Shown: positions 23,082 through 31,805, counted from the first letter of the stretch. The stretch: 64,000 nt of DNA from Dermacentor variabilis (GCF_050947875.1 NC_134570.1:105301622-105365621), one strand, 5' to 3'. The notes: a model not told the origin generated them from the sequence alone. Made by a program: numbers and translations.

Positions 23082-26000
23082 AGAGAGATAGAGAGAGCAA
23101 CTGGATTTTTTGACGGGCCAAACCTGTTTAGAAAAATGAGAAGCACAACATCGCGGTTATCTTTGGTTTATTTACCCAGCAGTTCTGGTCGGTCGCTCAT
23201 TTCATCAAAGCCGCAAATCAGCCGGCGGGGCACATTCAAGACAAAACCGCACTAGGACTTGCTATGTTGCACACTTCCGACAACGCATGCTTTAAACTCG
23301 CGCACGAATTTTACCCCACGACACCTGAATGCGCAGGGCAGGCACAGCTAAGGGAACGTATCTCAAATGAAACGTTGCTTTCACCAATCTGCCCTTCCCT
23401 CGTTACCAGCCCTCTTGATTATGTTGTGGCCACAGGTGATGAAATACGCGCCATCCTTGCGATATGAGCTTCATAGGAAAGAACCGGTCGAGCCGAGTTT
23501 GGCAAGCTGCCTCCGACTCACAGCCGACAACTTCGGGCGGCTCTACCCGCTCTGGGTAGCGCAAACCTTCCAGAGCCGGGAGCAGGTCGAAGGGGCCCGG
23601 AATCTGTTCCGGGAGATAACTTCGACGCTCCGAACAAACAACCGGGTCAACAGGGGAGTCATACTCTACCTCGGAAGACTGAACACATCGAAACTCGTCA
23701 CGTATGGTACGTCCTCTGGGAGCTACTGGAATCGTTTCGACTGAAGTCGGTAAATTCTAGGGCATAGCTTAGTTTTTTCCGACTGCCTGAAGTTCGATTT
23801 TCGTTCAGTAAAATTTAGTGTGCGAAGGATGAGAAGGTAATTAAAATATCTCACCTACAAGACCAGTAGCCGCAGACTGTGAAACCACACAGGGAGGTGG
23901 GATAATCCTAGTACTGTACAGTGGGTTTTCTTGCTTGAAAAACTTGAGGTGGTTTCACGACACTCAGAGTCGTAGCTCTGCCTTGACGCCTTGCAACTCC
24001 TTTTTACTTTCTACGAGACATGACGGAGCAACAAATTCAACAAATTATATAGCGTGACCGACAACAATATTATTATCGGATCCGGAGTGTTAAAACGCAG
24101 CTTTTGCTGTAGAACACTGGCATAGAACCGCGCGCATAATACCGATCTCCAAAGGACAACATAGCTTAGACGATAGGGGCACACGGTGACTCAAACCTTT
24201 CTCACATGCATCCTACTTCAGTAAATTTTCCTGCTGGTTGCCTGCGCTGTTTGGGCCTTCCCGAACCCGTGCGAGCCTGCTTTAGACAGTAGCGCTTTTC
24301 TAGAAAAATTGTACACCAATAAAGCTAAGAACACGGCCGTGTTTTCGTGTTCGTCTGCAGAATTCTGGCAAAATATGAACGAACCAATCATGTTATTTAA
24401 GAGCCCTTATTGATGTTTTATCTCGACGGATACAGCTTATTTTGTCATTTATTTTCCTATTTAATAATGCACTATCATGGCACTCATTTTTGCTACATTG
24501 AACTGGGCTGTTCGCCATGATGATGCGTGTAGGAAGGCGCTTCACCGTGGCTGTTTAGCGGCTATGCTGTTCCATTGTTAAGCCTGACGTCCCAGTGTCG
24601 AATCGTGGTATTGGCCGTCGCATTTCAATGGAGGCTGCAGTCTAACGTACACGGTTATATGTATATGGGTGCATGTCAAAGATCTGTACCTGGACAAAAT
24701 TCATCTGCAGCTTTGCATGCCATAACATGTAGTTTGCGACTTCAAACACCTATCATTCCGAAGATCAAATACCTATGAATGAAATTTATTGTGCGCACGT
24801 AAATCACTATACTCAGCTGCATATTTGGGCGGGTACGTAAATATTTTCTTCATCCCCTTTTTCCTCATTCTCGAGCAAATATTGGTTCAATAACTGCGGT
24901 ATCAAGTGACAAAAATAGGGATAAAGTGCCTCGAAGCTGGCTAACGTTTCGATAGGTGGACCCATCTTTGTCAAATCCGGCCTTTCGACTCTCGGCGGGT
25001 TAAATTATATCGGTTAGTAACGTGACTTCAAGTGTTTTCGTCGTTCGCAAGCTCACTGTAAAGGAAGAGAAAGGGAGAGAGAACAACTTTAGCGAAAATG
25101 CCTGCAGAGTCGGTTAGGCTCCCTCCACGCAGGGAGGACAAGTTTTTACCGCGACGCGGCCACTACGTCAGTTTCGTGCATTGTGCTCCTCGAGGTCTTG
25201 GTTCCGCGCTACTTCCGCGGATCCGAGAGGGCCGCCGCCCCCTTCCTGGGGGTGCTGCCCCCCTTCTCCTCGGTTTCGCGCGGTCGCTGCATCTCTAGAG
25301 CTTCCGAGACCTGCTGGACGGCCTTGAGTTGTGTCTCTTGGTCGTAGCTCCTCGTTGCAGCCTCTAGCTGCGGCGGGATCGTCGTCTTCTCGCTGGCTTC
25401 TCACGGATTTATACTACAATCTCAAACGATGTGAGCCGCGGTAGGTCTCTCCTTAGCGCAGTCTACACACGCCACTCGCGTACACGCTCGGACACACTTG
25501 CCTAGCTAACACCGGGGTGAGCAGGCACGTGTGTCCGAGCGTGTACGCGAGTGACGTGTGTAGACTGCGCTAAGGAGAGACCCACCGCAGCTCACATCCT
25601 TTGAGATTGTAGTATAAATCCGTGAGAAGCCAGCGAGAAGACGACGATGCCGCCGCAGCTAGAGGCTGCAACGAGGAGCTACGACCAAGAGACACAACTC
25701 AGCCCGGTGTGGTGAACACCGGGGTGAGCAGGGGTAATTGCCTGTATAACACTGCCTCCTTCCGGGTAAGCCCCGGGTGAGGTGGCGGCATAGTCAGTCT
25801 GTCAAGTCTGTACCACTTCACTATTTCGTTGAAGGTGGTCACCTTGTCCTTGGCACTGCACCGCGACCAACACTCTGAGTCGGCCGTGCTTGCAGCACTG
25901 TAAAGGAACAGACTCAAAAGATTGCGCTCTCTATAAACACCAAATGACAGCGCCCTTTTTGTTTTCAAAAGTCGTTCTCGACGCTTGCGAATCTGCAAGC

Positions 26001-28346
26001 TGCTATGTTCAGGCGATCCAGTCGCATTCACACGTTTTCCTGCTTTTGAACTAGCTGTAGTTCCCGGCAAATTTACGGGCGCGAACATGCGTCGCCTGTC
26101 GGCGTTTGCTCCGTCGTAGATGTAACTGGTTGCATCTAAGTGATTACCTACAAAGGTAATTCAATTAAAGGGAGCATTCCCGAGTAAACAAAGTAATGAT
26201 TAAACTACAATGTTACAAAGAAACATAATTGATTATAAGAAATTAATTACGTGTAGTTCGTTCCGTAAAAGTCCGGTTTTCACGTCCCAAATCAATGCTG
26301 GGCCAATGAGAGAGGCTGTAGGGCAAGGCTCCGAAAGACTTTTGGCTCCATGTGGTTCTTTAATGCACACAGAGTCAAAACACACGTGTTTTAGCATTCA
26401 ACGCCCATCGAAGTACCGCCGCGAACGGGAGTCGAACCAGCCACCTCGTGTTCAGCCGCAGAACATGGGCGCTGAGCCACCATGGTTGGCTTAACATGAA
26501 CTTGACCACCTGGTTACCTTTAACAATGGAGGAAGGAAACAAGAGGAGGGAGCATACCGCAACGCGATTGAAGCCGAAATCTGCTGGGCGAGTGCTGGCC
26601 CAACACGTGGCCGCCCGTCAAAGTGCGCGGTTGCTTTTAGTGTTCCCGCTCTGTAGGCAGAGCCACGGCAGGGCAGCTGAATAAGCGCGCACCGAATAAG
26701 TACTGGCATTGCTACTGGGAACCAAACTTCTCAGTAAATCTCGATTCTTGCTCCGTGATCTCGACGCAAGTGGTCACGTGTTGGGCCACCGCTGTGGCTT
26801 CACGGAGTGTTCGCTTTCCACGGCTAGCATCGTGACGTAATGCTCCCTCCCACATTTTTCCTTCCTCTTGTCCTGAACGTGCACCCAAGGCACGGTGAAG
26901 GGATGCTTTTGCATTTCGCCCCATCGAAATGCGGATGCCACGGCCGGCATTTGATCCCGCACCTTCGGGCTTAACAGCGCTACACCAAAGCCACTATGCC
27001 ACCACAACGGGTATTGGTGTCATTGGTATACCGTGATCGCAATCATTCCGTGCGTGACACCAGGCGAAACCGGGAGGGAGACCCTGCCGACTGCGCCCCT
27101 GGCCGCGGCGCTCGGCCCGAGCTTTTTGCCGAACGTGGCCGCCATTGCAGCAGCGAAAGTGGGCGCAGAAGAGCCGGTACCCGAGGATCACTGGGTGCCA
27201 CAGCTGCATGGTCACGTGGGGTTCCTCAAAGGCGGCAACTTCCTGATAAGCTCAGCCTATCTGTCGGGAATGGACATTTTCGGAGACATCTCCCTCGACC
27301 ATAAGCTCCAGACAAGTACGCTCTTTCGAGTCAGTCACGTTCGCGTAGTGTTATCCTGTACATGACGCTACCGTATCCTTGTAAGCTTTCCAGACTATGA
27401 GCATTTTAGACTATTGAGCAATTTGAGTCAATAACGGAGTCAAAATAAAAGCTTTGACTTAAAGCTGACCCAAGTTTGCAGGACACTGGCAATCAGGCGT
27501 CCAAACACTGGACACAAGTATGAACTAAATGAATATCTTGTAGCATGAATTCCTACCAACTTTCTACACATTGCTTCGCCTTTTCTAGTTGACTAAGCGA
27601 TTATATTTCTTCCACTTATCTGCAAAATCCTGGAAGTTTCGTTTCCTTCGTTGCTATTTCCATGTGCCCTTACATGACTATGTCCTTGTTCGCCCAACGA
27701 CGCTCTGTTGTCTTTTTCTTTCCTCATTTGTCTTCACGAACGTGAATATTTTGCCGTGTAGAATTCGAAAAGCACCATATTCTCATGAGGATGATCGCAA
27801 GACATCTTTTTTCGCATTGCAGCAACACGATACGCCACCCTCGGCGCACTGATCCTGCGCTCAATCTTCAACTCGGAAGCCGCATACTCCCCTCCTTGGG
27901 CGCGCCGTTACATCGACCAGTGCTTTGCCGGCTCAGCCTCGTCGGTGCTGGGCCGCCCCGTGGACCATCGGCTCGCCAAGCGGGTCATATGCTCGCGTTG
28001 GTCCGCACAGCTCGCCCTGTTGCTGAAGACCCGGCGGCTCGAGGAAGACGTCCATCAGCAGAGAGCAGAGGCGAAAATGCAGACATCCAAGAAGACTCAT
28101 TCAGCCAACCGGACGTCGGTTCACGATGACAAGCTCTTCTACCGCCTGCTGTGCTTTGTCGAGTGCGGCGACGGAAACGGTAGCGACATATGCAACGACA
28201 TGGTTGGTTCAGACCAGCGTTTCCTCGAAACATTCAAATGTCAAGGACGCATCGCTGAACAGCGAGGCAAGTGTCAGTGCTACGGCTTGGACCACTGTGA
28301 AACGCACTTACCCGCATCTTTAGGAGGACATACGGCTTTCCCTTAG
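5813..28346 (+). CDS. neprilysin-like M13 family type II membrane protein, probably catalytically inactive (7 exons)
   Basis: The coding exons are 5813-6507, 7973-8307, 14404-14740, 20186-21032, 23436-23706, 27064-27315 and 27823-28346. Every intron is GT-AG and the phases (2,1,2,0,1,1) agree, giving 1086 residues. The start ATG at 5813 has a good context (A at -3, G at +4). Residues 1-398 form a Ser/Thr/Pro/Ala-rich cytoplasmic tail, residues 399-421 one transmembrane helix, and the rest an M13 ectodomain. The ectodomain has the family entry motif ([13 protein letters not shown]) and a C-terminal Cys-rich end. Active M13 peptidases cleave short peptides using HExxH plus ExxxD. Here the aligned HExxH positions read RSIFN and the ExxxD segment is lost, so I infer a pseudoenzyme. 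The protein is also longer than typical neprilysins (about 700-780 residues) because of the tail. Confidence 0.85.
6692..6915 (+). mobile_element. tRNA-derived SINE copy in intron 1 (5' truncated)
   Basis: Starts inside the tRNA-like head (ATGGCTATGGTG) and keeps the B-box GGATCGAATCC and the full family body to GGCACGTAAAACCC. An 8-bp repeat AGAGTTAA at 6686-6693 and 6916-6923 may be its target-site duplication. It is one of the better preserved copies. Confidence 0.9.
6924..7972. other. rest of intron 1, nothing recognised
   Basis: AT-rich sequence without a coding frame or a match to other repeats in the window. It ends in the TTGTATTCAG acceptor of exon 2. Confidence 0.4.
7973..8307 (+). 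CDS. M13 gene exon 2: Thr/Ala repeat segment of the cytoplasmic tail
   Basis: Encodes residues 232-343. The acceptor TTGTATTCAG|GG and donor CCTC|GTAAGG set phases that fit exon 1 and exon 3; skipping this exon would break the frame. The protein is Ser/Thr/Ala-rich and contains a TTGA-type tetrad repeat ([20 protein letters not shown]). No domain is recognised. It continues the low-complexity cytoplasmic tail. Confidence 0.72.
8166..8237 (+). repeat. six tandem 12-bp units inside exon 2
   Basis: Units of GGTGCGACCACG, the first three identical and the last three diverged at one to three positions. They encode the Gly-Ala-Thr-Thr tetrads of the tail. Being in frame (12 bp = 4 codons), changes in copy number would not shift the reading frame. 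Confidence 0.95.
8308..11609. other. intron 2, first part: no gene recognised
   Basis: Contains a short CA-rich tract at 9079-9113 (interrupted CA repeats) and otherwise no convincing coding frame. A stretch at 9460-9960 has the look of old transposon sequence (AATAAATAAAA at 9499) but no protein or paired ends could be shown. Confidence 0.35.
11610..12190 (+). mobile_element. RTE-type LINE fragment (C-terminal end) with a tail-motif junction
   Basis: Two plus-strand frames (11730-11999 and 11963-12180) read as the C-terminal part of an RTE-clade endonuclease/reverse transcriptase: [12 protein letters not shown], then [20 protein letters not shown], then [19 protein letters not shown] and [13 protein letters not shown] frameshift near 11990 separates them, so it is dead. 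It is preceded at 11616-11672 by a stretch (CATCATCATTATCAGCCTGG through TACGCCCACTGCAGGGCAAA) that is widespread in arthropod genomes and usually found on its own, so the junction near 11700 is probably a composite. The copy is 5' truncated. Confidence 0.85.
12191..14403. other. rest of intron 2, nothing recognised
   Basis: AT-rich sequence without an identifiable gene or repeat. It ends in a TTTTCAG acceptor. Confidence 0.4.
14404..14740 (+). CDS. M13 gene exon 3: juxtamembrane, transmembrane helix, start of ectodomain
   Basis: Encodes residues 344-455. The first part is strongly basic ([10 protein letters not shown]... [10 protein letters not shown]), fitting the cytoplasmic side of a type II anchor. 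At about 14568-14636 it encodes a 23-residue hydrophobic helix ([20 protein letters not shown]). The ectodomain starts with NSGRNTT, a potential N-glycosylation site, and two cysteines ([12 protein letters not shown]) like the first disulfide of M13 proteins. The donor CCCT|GTACGT leaves two bases, matching the single base at the start of exon 4; joined, the text reads RNVTLYMLDAMN, typical of the family. Confidence 0.85.
14741..16519. other. intron 3, first part: nothing recognised
   Basis: No coding frame or known repeat apart from a short direct duplication of TGTTGCAAATAAC at about 15537-15565. Confidence 0.4.
16520..16738 (-). mobile_element. tRNA-derived SINE copy, minus strand
   Basis: Reverse complement of the family seen at 19608: GTGGGGTTTCACGTGCCAGA at the left, and a B-box-like GGGATTCGATCCCGCGAACC at the right. 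It is diverged, with one short insertion near 16575. Confidence 0.88.
17437..17600. repeat. unit shared with 47865-47957, next to the 64-bp satellite
   Basis: The stretch with GCCGCGCCATCTAGCGCCAC and AAGTTCCCGCGTGC resembles 47868-47957. At both places it lies beside the same degenerate tandem array. It is probably part of one longer repeat family. Confidence 0.5.
17601..18035. repeat. degenerate tandem array, about seven units of 57-65 bp
   Basis: Successive units share the skeleton (AAACAGGTTNATTGAAGAGC, then GGCACATACCCAGTGGCACA, then CCAAGTTTGG), each with many substitutions. A related pair of units occurs at 48890-49012. It is an old minisatellite inside intron 3. Confidence 0.8.
18810..20005. 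repeat. GATAC/GTATC-rich element, interrupted by a SINE
   Basis: Two blocks, 18810-18970 and 19855-20005, are dense in GATAC/GTATC words on both strands (for example TATCTTGAGATACAAGATAC at the left and GTATCTCAAGATAC at the right), partly as inverted copies of each other. The space between holds the SINE at 19608-19842. Clustered inverted short words at two ends suggest subterminal repeats of a DNA transposon, but no transposase or exact ends were found. Confidence 0.45.
19608..19842 (+). mobile_element. tRNA-derived SINE, well preserved, 12-bp target-site duplication
   Basis: Full family structure: tRNA-like head with GGGATCGAATCCCGGCCACG, then AAAACACCCGTGTACTTAGA, CCCCAGGTGGTCGAAATTTC and GGCACGTAAAACCCC. 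It is flanked by ATAAAAAGAAAT at 19596-19607 and 19843-19854, which fixes the ends and the 235-bp length. The exact duplication suggests a fairly recent insertion. Confidence 0.95.
20107..20168 (+). repeat. (CT)n microsatellite just upstream of the exon 4 acceptor
   Basis: About 31 CT units ending 17 bp before the AG of the exon 4 acceptor at 20184-20185. It is pyrimidine-only on the sense strand, so it extends the polypyrimidine tract of this splice site. Confidence 0.97.
20186..21032 (+). CDS. M13 gene exon 4: N-terminal ectodomain lobe
   Basis: Encodes residues 456-738, the largest exon. It opens with [20 protein letters not shown], matching the conserved entry of the M13 N-terminal domain (PC-x-DFY-x3-CG-W). 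The following helical region is family-like ([45 protein letters not shown]). N-glycosylation sequons (NSS, NFS) fit an extracellular location. The acceptor is ACTGTGCAG|G and the donor CTCAG|GTACAG, ending in phase 0. I read past the donor and found the frame closes at 21086 without family similarity. Confidence 0.9.
21033..22320. other. intron 4, first part: no gene recognised
   Basis: A 153-codon open frame at 21392-21853 has no family motif or splice support and looks like chance. A TTTA-rich tract lies at 22256-22287. Confidence 0.4.
22326..22690 (-). mobile_element. LINE 3' end, I-like type
   Basis: The minus strand encodes a C-terminal CCHC-like motif ([17 protein letters not shown]) typical of RNase H-bearing LINEs, followed by a short 3' end with AATAAGTTTTCACTCACTCA at 22343-22324. 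Frame breaks follow the motif. It is only the 3' terminus of an element. Confidence 0.75.
22920..23078. repeat. two (TA)n blocks separated by a duplicated linker
   Basis: (TA)23 at 22920-22965 and (TA)45 at 22989-23078. Each block follows the same CCTTTTGTTTTCTTCAG string (22903-22919 and 22972-22988), so the second block arose with a duplication of the flank. A GAGAGA run follows. Confidence 0.97.
23436..23706 (+). CDS. M13 gene exon 5: helical part of the ectodomain
   Basis: Encodes residues 739-828. The acceptor GTGGCCACAG|GT continues exon 4 in phase 0 (LLAQ then [12 protein letters not shown]) and the donor TATG|GTACGT leaves one base. The text has M13 character ([37 protein letters not shown]). 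An upstream open frame from 23367 is not needed. The pyrimidine tract before this acceptor is weak. Confidence 0.85.
23707..24540. other. intron 5, first part: nothing recognised
   Basis: AT-rich, no coding frame and no similarity to other parts of the window. Confidence 0.4.
24541..24780 (+). mobile_element. strongly diverged tRNA-derived SINE
   Basis: The order CACCGTGGCTGTTTAGCGGC, GTGTCGAATCGTGG, CGCATTTCAATGGAGGC and a late CATGTCAAAGATC parallels the SINE head and body, but with many differences. It is an old copy. Confidence 0.6.
25070..25440 (-). mobile_element. LINE 3' end, I-like type
   Basis: Read on the minus strand, the segment encodes a short C-terminal peptide ([20 protein letters not shown]) like the end of the ORF2 at 35639, where the matching part is LWAVQQVHDAARKL. 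It is only the 3' end of an element and overlaps the left arm of the inverted repeat. Confidence 0.6.
25325..25701. repeat. inverted repeat with 173-bp arms and a 31-bp spacer
   Basis: The arms 25325-25497 and 25529-25701 are reverse complements with only a few mismatches. The left arm runs out of the LINE end described at 25070-25440, so the right arm is an inverted copy of LINE sequence. The string ACACCGGGGTGAGCAGG occurs in the spacer (about 25510) and again just outside the right arm (about 25724), a trace of how the inversion arose. Confidence 0.92.
25702..26263. other. intron 5, continued: possible LINE remnant, otherwise nothing
   Basis: A 129-codon minus-strand frame at 25699-26088 has a composition like gag or ORF1 proteins but no motif. 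Nothing else was recognised. Confidence 0.3.
26264..26497 (-). mobile_element. diverged tRNA-derived SINE, minus strand
   Basis: The right end reads on the minus strand as a tRNA-like head (CCAACCATGGTGGCTCAGCG, GTTCGACTCCCG). The left part carries the complement of TTAAAGAACC and ACACGTGTTTT. Older than the 19608 copy. Confidence 0.75.
26882..27012 (-). mobile_element. SINE fragment 52 bp upstream of the exon 6 acceptor
   Basis: The minus strand reads ACCCGTTGTGGTGGCATAGT through GGGATCAAATGCCGGCCGTG and CATTTCGATGGGGCGAAATG, the head and start of the body of the SINE family. The rest of the body is missing. It ends at about 27012; the exon 6 acceptor AG is at 27062-27063, so the insertion lies close to the branch-point region. 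Confidence 0.8.
27064..27315 (+). CDS. M13 gene exon 6: segment leading to the zinc-site position
   Basis: Encodes residues 829-912. The acceptor GTGACACCAG|GC has a poor pyrimidine tract but is the only AG in the last 70 bp that fits phase 1; the donor is ACAA|GTACGC. The text [20 protein letters not shown] aligns with the M13 stretch that precedes the active-site helix (N-x-Y ... E-I-x-F-P-A-G), but the conserved asparagine/proline pattern is largely lost, an early sign that this is not an active peptidase. Confidence 0.78.
27823..28346 (+). CDS. M13 gene exon 7: degenerate active-site region and C-terminus
   Basis: Encodes residues 913-1086 and a TAG stop at 28344-28346. The acceptor is TTCGCATTGCAG|CA. 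At the place of the zinc helix (family VIGHEITH) it reads LILRSIFN, so both His and the Glu are gone. The second motif (family GENIAD) aligns with ICSRWSAQ. The distal part remains family-like ([15 protein letters not shown], then C-x2-N-x-F-x2-TFKC and KCQCYG), including the terminal cysteine pair, but the usual C-x-VW end is followed by about 20 extra residues. No AATAAA was seen close downstream. Confidence 0.85.
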
Positions 28347-29744
28347 GGCTGACTCCGTGTACGCCGAATTTCGTTGCCTCCACGGTCAAGTCGTGTGCAG
28401 TGTGTAACTGCGCGCTGTTCATGTTTACTTAATTTGTTTTTACGTCTTTCCTTAAGTACATCTTGTTTAGCGCTCCTTCTAATTTCAAGACTTCACCTAC
28501 GAATTGCTTCGGCATATCACTTTTTTCTGCATCACGACTTCTGCTGCATATGAACGGTTGGTAGCCCTACTCTGTTACTCGCAGTAACACAAGCCCGACG
28601 AATCATCCAAGCATTTCTGCAACACTCCTTTGCAATAATTATATGACGATATTGTTGTTCCCTATCGCGTATTACTGGTTAGGAAAGTGATACACTATCA
28701 TATAGCACAGTAATTAATGATCTCCTTATGATAACAAGGAGAAATTTATTGAGTCCTAATATATTGCATGTACTTGGAGATCGTAATGCAAACAGAGCTA
28801 GGTAGCTTAATTCCATTCAAAATGGTTAGTTCACGCTTAGTGAAAGCCTCGTAAGCAACACAACCATAAGTAAGAGGAGCACTTCACTAACACGTGCAAA
28901 AAAGCACAAACTAGCACGATTTGTTTTAGACCTTGAGAGGAATCAATTTGTCATTAAAATGAAACATCATCGCAAACTTCCTTTAGCACTTACATGTTTA
29001 TCGGCACCAACAATAACGTTCATTCTAGTGTTTTGTATAAACACACAGGCAACCCTGGGACTAAGCCTACGGCGAATCGAGAGAAAAGCTTTAATGATAT
29101 GCTGGAGATGTTTGCCTGGCTGTTCACCTGACATGCTACTCCCGCTGCTGGGGAGCACACAGCGAGAGCTAGTTACTTAGGACACTTTCTTTCTTCGACA
29201 ATTTTTTGCCGCTCTTTATTGCATAAAACTTTCAAAAAGTTACTTCACGAACTCTCTCCTGGTTTCCCGAAGCGGCCATTTGCACGGGCCTGTACTCTTA
29301 ACGCTCATATTGTCGTACAAATAGCCTTCTTTTTAATGTAGAGCATTTCTCGGTTAATTGTGTGACCCCGCGCTCATCAGAAAGCCGTGGAAGACTGCAC
29401 AGAAATTAATCTTCATTTAATTAAATGTGGCACGATGACGACTGGACCTTTTGCCCCACTGCGCTAACCACTGCACCACCATTGCAACAGGTGACAGCGA
29501 CGAATATCTCCGAGGCTGTGCGCGTGGTCGGGCTCTGCATATCGGGCGATTCAGCAGACGGCGCATGATAGGAGTGGCACCACTCTCCGCACTACCGAGC
29601 CTTCATCGCCCACGTACCACCGATGTTTTTCACGGAAGATAAGAAAACGAACTCGAAAAGCTCGTAAACCCTGGGTCACACGAGAACACTTCAAGAGTAT
29701 GAAAGAAAAAGAAAACAAGAGACTTAACTGACGTACATGTCTTT
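28347..29744. other. downstream of the M13 gene: 3' flank without recognised features
   Basis: No clear polyadenylation signal in the first 300 bp. A short tRNA-like stretch on the minus strand at about 29440-29500 (GGTGGTGCAGTGGTTAGCGC) may be a SINE scrap. Nothing else is supported. Confidence 0.35.
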
Positions 29745-30130
29745 AGGTGGTACCGGAAGAGAAAGAAAGCTTTATCCAGGAAAAATTAGGTTAAGGGAGC
29801 CGGAGGGTGAGTCCACAGTCCAGGACTACAGTGACCACCCCCACGCGCCGGCTCTGGTCGAGGAGGCTCAATTGAGTCTCCAGGTCACGCCGGTCGAGGA
29901 TGGCTGCCCAAGGCCCCCGAAAAGAATTTTGTGCTGATTGGAGTGAATTTGAATTTTGGGGACGTGATTTGCACTCCCATATCACATGGGGCATGGACAG
30001 CCTCCCCTCACACCAGTGGCATTCATTGGAATATCTGGTTTGCCTGATGGCATGCCACCGCCCCAGATGTCGATAGGTGCTTACTCTAAACAAACAGCTC
30101 CGAGAAGCAAAACGGATATGCATGAGCAAT
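29745..30130 (-). mobile_element. LINE 3' end, I-like type
   Basis: The minus-strand frame 30129-29791 contains CHWCEGRLSMPHVIWEC, the C-terminal zinc motif of RNase H-bearing LINEs, with the flanking RFASRSCLFRVSTYRHLGRW. The likely 3' end on the minus strand is the CTTTCTTTCTCTTCC run near 29755. Confidence 0.7.
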
Positions 30131-30159
30131 CTTTTTTTTCTCCCAAAGTGTGTAGAAGA

Positions 30160-30880
30160 CCTCTCATGTTGTGGGAACGATTACATACCGTGCTGCAAGG
30201 CGACCCCAAGGAGGAATCAATTTTGTCAACCGCCAATAGAGGCGAGACATTAACAGATATGCGATTAGCGGATTTCTTTAACGGATACCTGGGACCCGTA
30301 TTTTAAAAAGGGCGTTTACAAGCTACAAGTGGTTCCGAGGAGAGCAGTAAGATTTATCCATAACGCCTATCACAAACTTGATTCGCCTTCATCACTAATG
30401 GCTAGTTACGACGTCCCACTTTTCTAACAGTCCGAAACTAACGCCAGGCTCAAGTTTCTTTTCTTGCTCCACTCTCGGCAGTTTAATATGAATCCTAGTA
30501 AATACCTTTCTGCCACTTTTCCCCGCAGACCAGACCGTCACAATCACGACCTAACACCGTACTTCACACGTACTAACCTTTTCAAACATTCGTTTTTTCC
30601 GCGCACCATCAGCGAATAGAACACAGTACCTTCAAATGCTTGTTCAGAACGTGGCCTTCCTTACTTAGAAAATCACATGTTTAATGCTGGCAAACTTGGT
30701 TGTCGACAACGCCATACTCTTGTCTATATTTTGTCAACTCATGAACTAACTTGTGATTGCTTTTTCTTTGTGCGCACAAAAGCCATTTTACAGAGTTGTG
30801 CAATTCTTGTGCGTAACATATCTTTAATCGTATTTGCCAGTTTATGCTTGTCTGAGCGGCAACGCTTGCTATAATATGCT
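30160..30880 (+). mobile_element. CR1-like LINE fragments, internally deleted
   Basis: 30170-30305 encodes a linker between endonuclease and reverse transcriptase (RGETLTDMRLADFFNGYLGP). From about 30325 the text jumps to the C-terminal end of a CR1-type element (RRAVRFIHNAYHKLDSPSSL, ARLKFLFLLHSRQFNM, FFPRTISE). The middle of the element is missing and stops are present (for example at 30424). Non-functional. Confidence 0.8.
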
Positions 30881-30949
30881 AATTGTTATAGTACTTGATA
30901 ATTTGCTAATTGCTAAATATTTTGGCGAGTGATTAAACCTAAAGATGAA

Positions 30950-31615
30950 CACGCAGTTCGTTTAATAAACGGCGAAAGCGGTAACGCTGTCTCTGCGGAA
31001 GCCACAGCCGATGTCTTTCATAATTACCTTTTTTTGTGAAAATTTTCCTAATGTCTCTCCTTTCCAGGATATTCTTGAGGGCACTGATTCAGCTCTTCGG
31101 CACCTATGTGCACAAGTAACCATAAGAGCACCAGGCGTAGCCCATGCTATTGAGCAATTACCACTTAATTGAAGCCCTGGTCCTGAAGGGATCAACACTA
31201 AACTTCTAAAAATGACACTGCACGTTTCATCCATTTTACTGTCGCTAATGTTTCAACAGTTCTTCGATTGCGGGAGCATTACCGATGACTGTAAAATGGC
31301 TCATGTCATTCCGATATTCAAATCCGGTAATAGCACAAGTCCTAATAATTACCGACCAATATCACTGACCTGTATTTGCAGCAACTTTTAGAACACATTA
31401 TTTTCTCACACATTTTGACTTATCCAAATACAAAAACTTACTTTCAGACAGCCAGCATGGCTTCAGGCAGAAAAAATCTTGCCAAGCAGAATTGTTCGAC
31501 CTAGTTACTGACCATCACGACTACATGAAAGAGCAAACATACACAGACGCAATTTTCATTGATTTCGGAAAAGCCTTTGACAGTGTTGCGCATAACCAAG
31601 TGATTAAGATCATTT
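30950..31615 (+). mobile_element. CR1-like LINE, reverse transcriptase fragment
   Basis: Encodes, over several frames, the early reverse transcriptase blocks: SPGPEGINTKLLKM, CKMAHVIPIFKSGN, NNYRPISLTC, SQHGFRQKKSCQAELFDLV and IFIDFGKAFDSVAHNQVI. These are the conserved motifs up to the first catalytic aspartate; the YADD part is missing. Several stops and frameshifts. It breaks off at about 31615 into an unrelated repeat. Confidence 0.85.
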
Positions 31616-31805
31616 AGCACATTCTTTGTGGCTTATTCAGTGGCTACAGCGCTGGCCTGCTCAAATCGGTGCCTTCTGCTTTCAGTACATATTCGTGGAA
31701 GGAACTAATGTGCAGACTTTCTTCGCAGAAAAATAATTTAATATGTTTGGAATCGGGTAACGAAAGAAACACAGATTATTGGCCACTTTCGGGCCAATAA
31801 AAATT
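31616..31805 (+). repeat. dispersed repeat, copy 1 (second copy at 63820-64000)
   Basis: Shares TTATTCAGTGGCTACAGCGC-type sequence, CTTCTGCTTTCAGTA, GAAGGAACTAAT, GCAGA and AATAATTTAATATG, and GGCCAATAAAAATTT with the last 180 bp of the window, same orientation, clearly related with substitutions. Family unknown. Confidence 0.85.

Noticed and set aside
25699..26088. 129-codon minus-strand frame in intron 5
   Set aside because: No motif; could be a retroelement scrap but nothing in it can be named.
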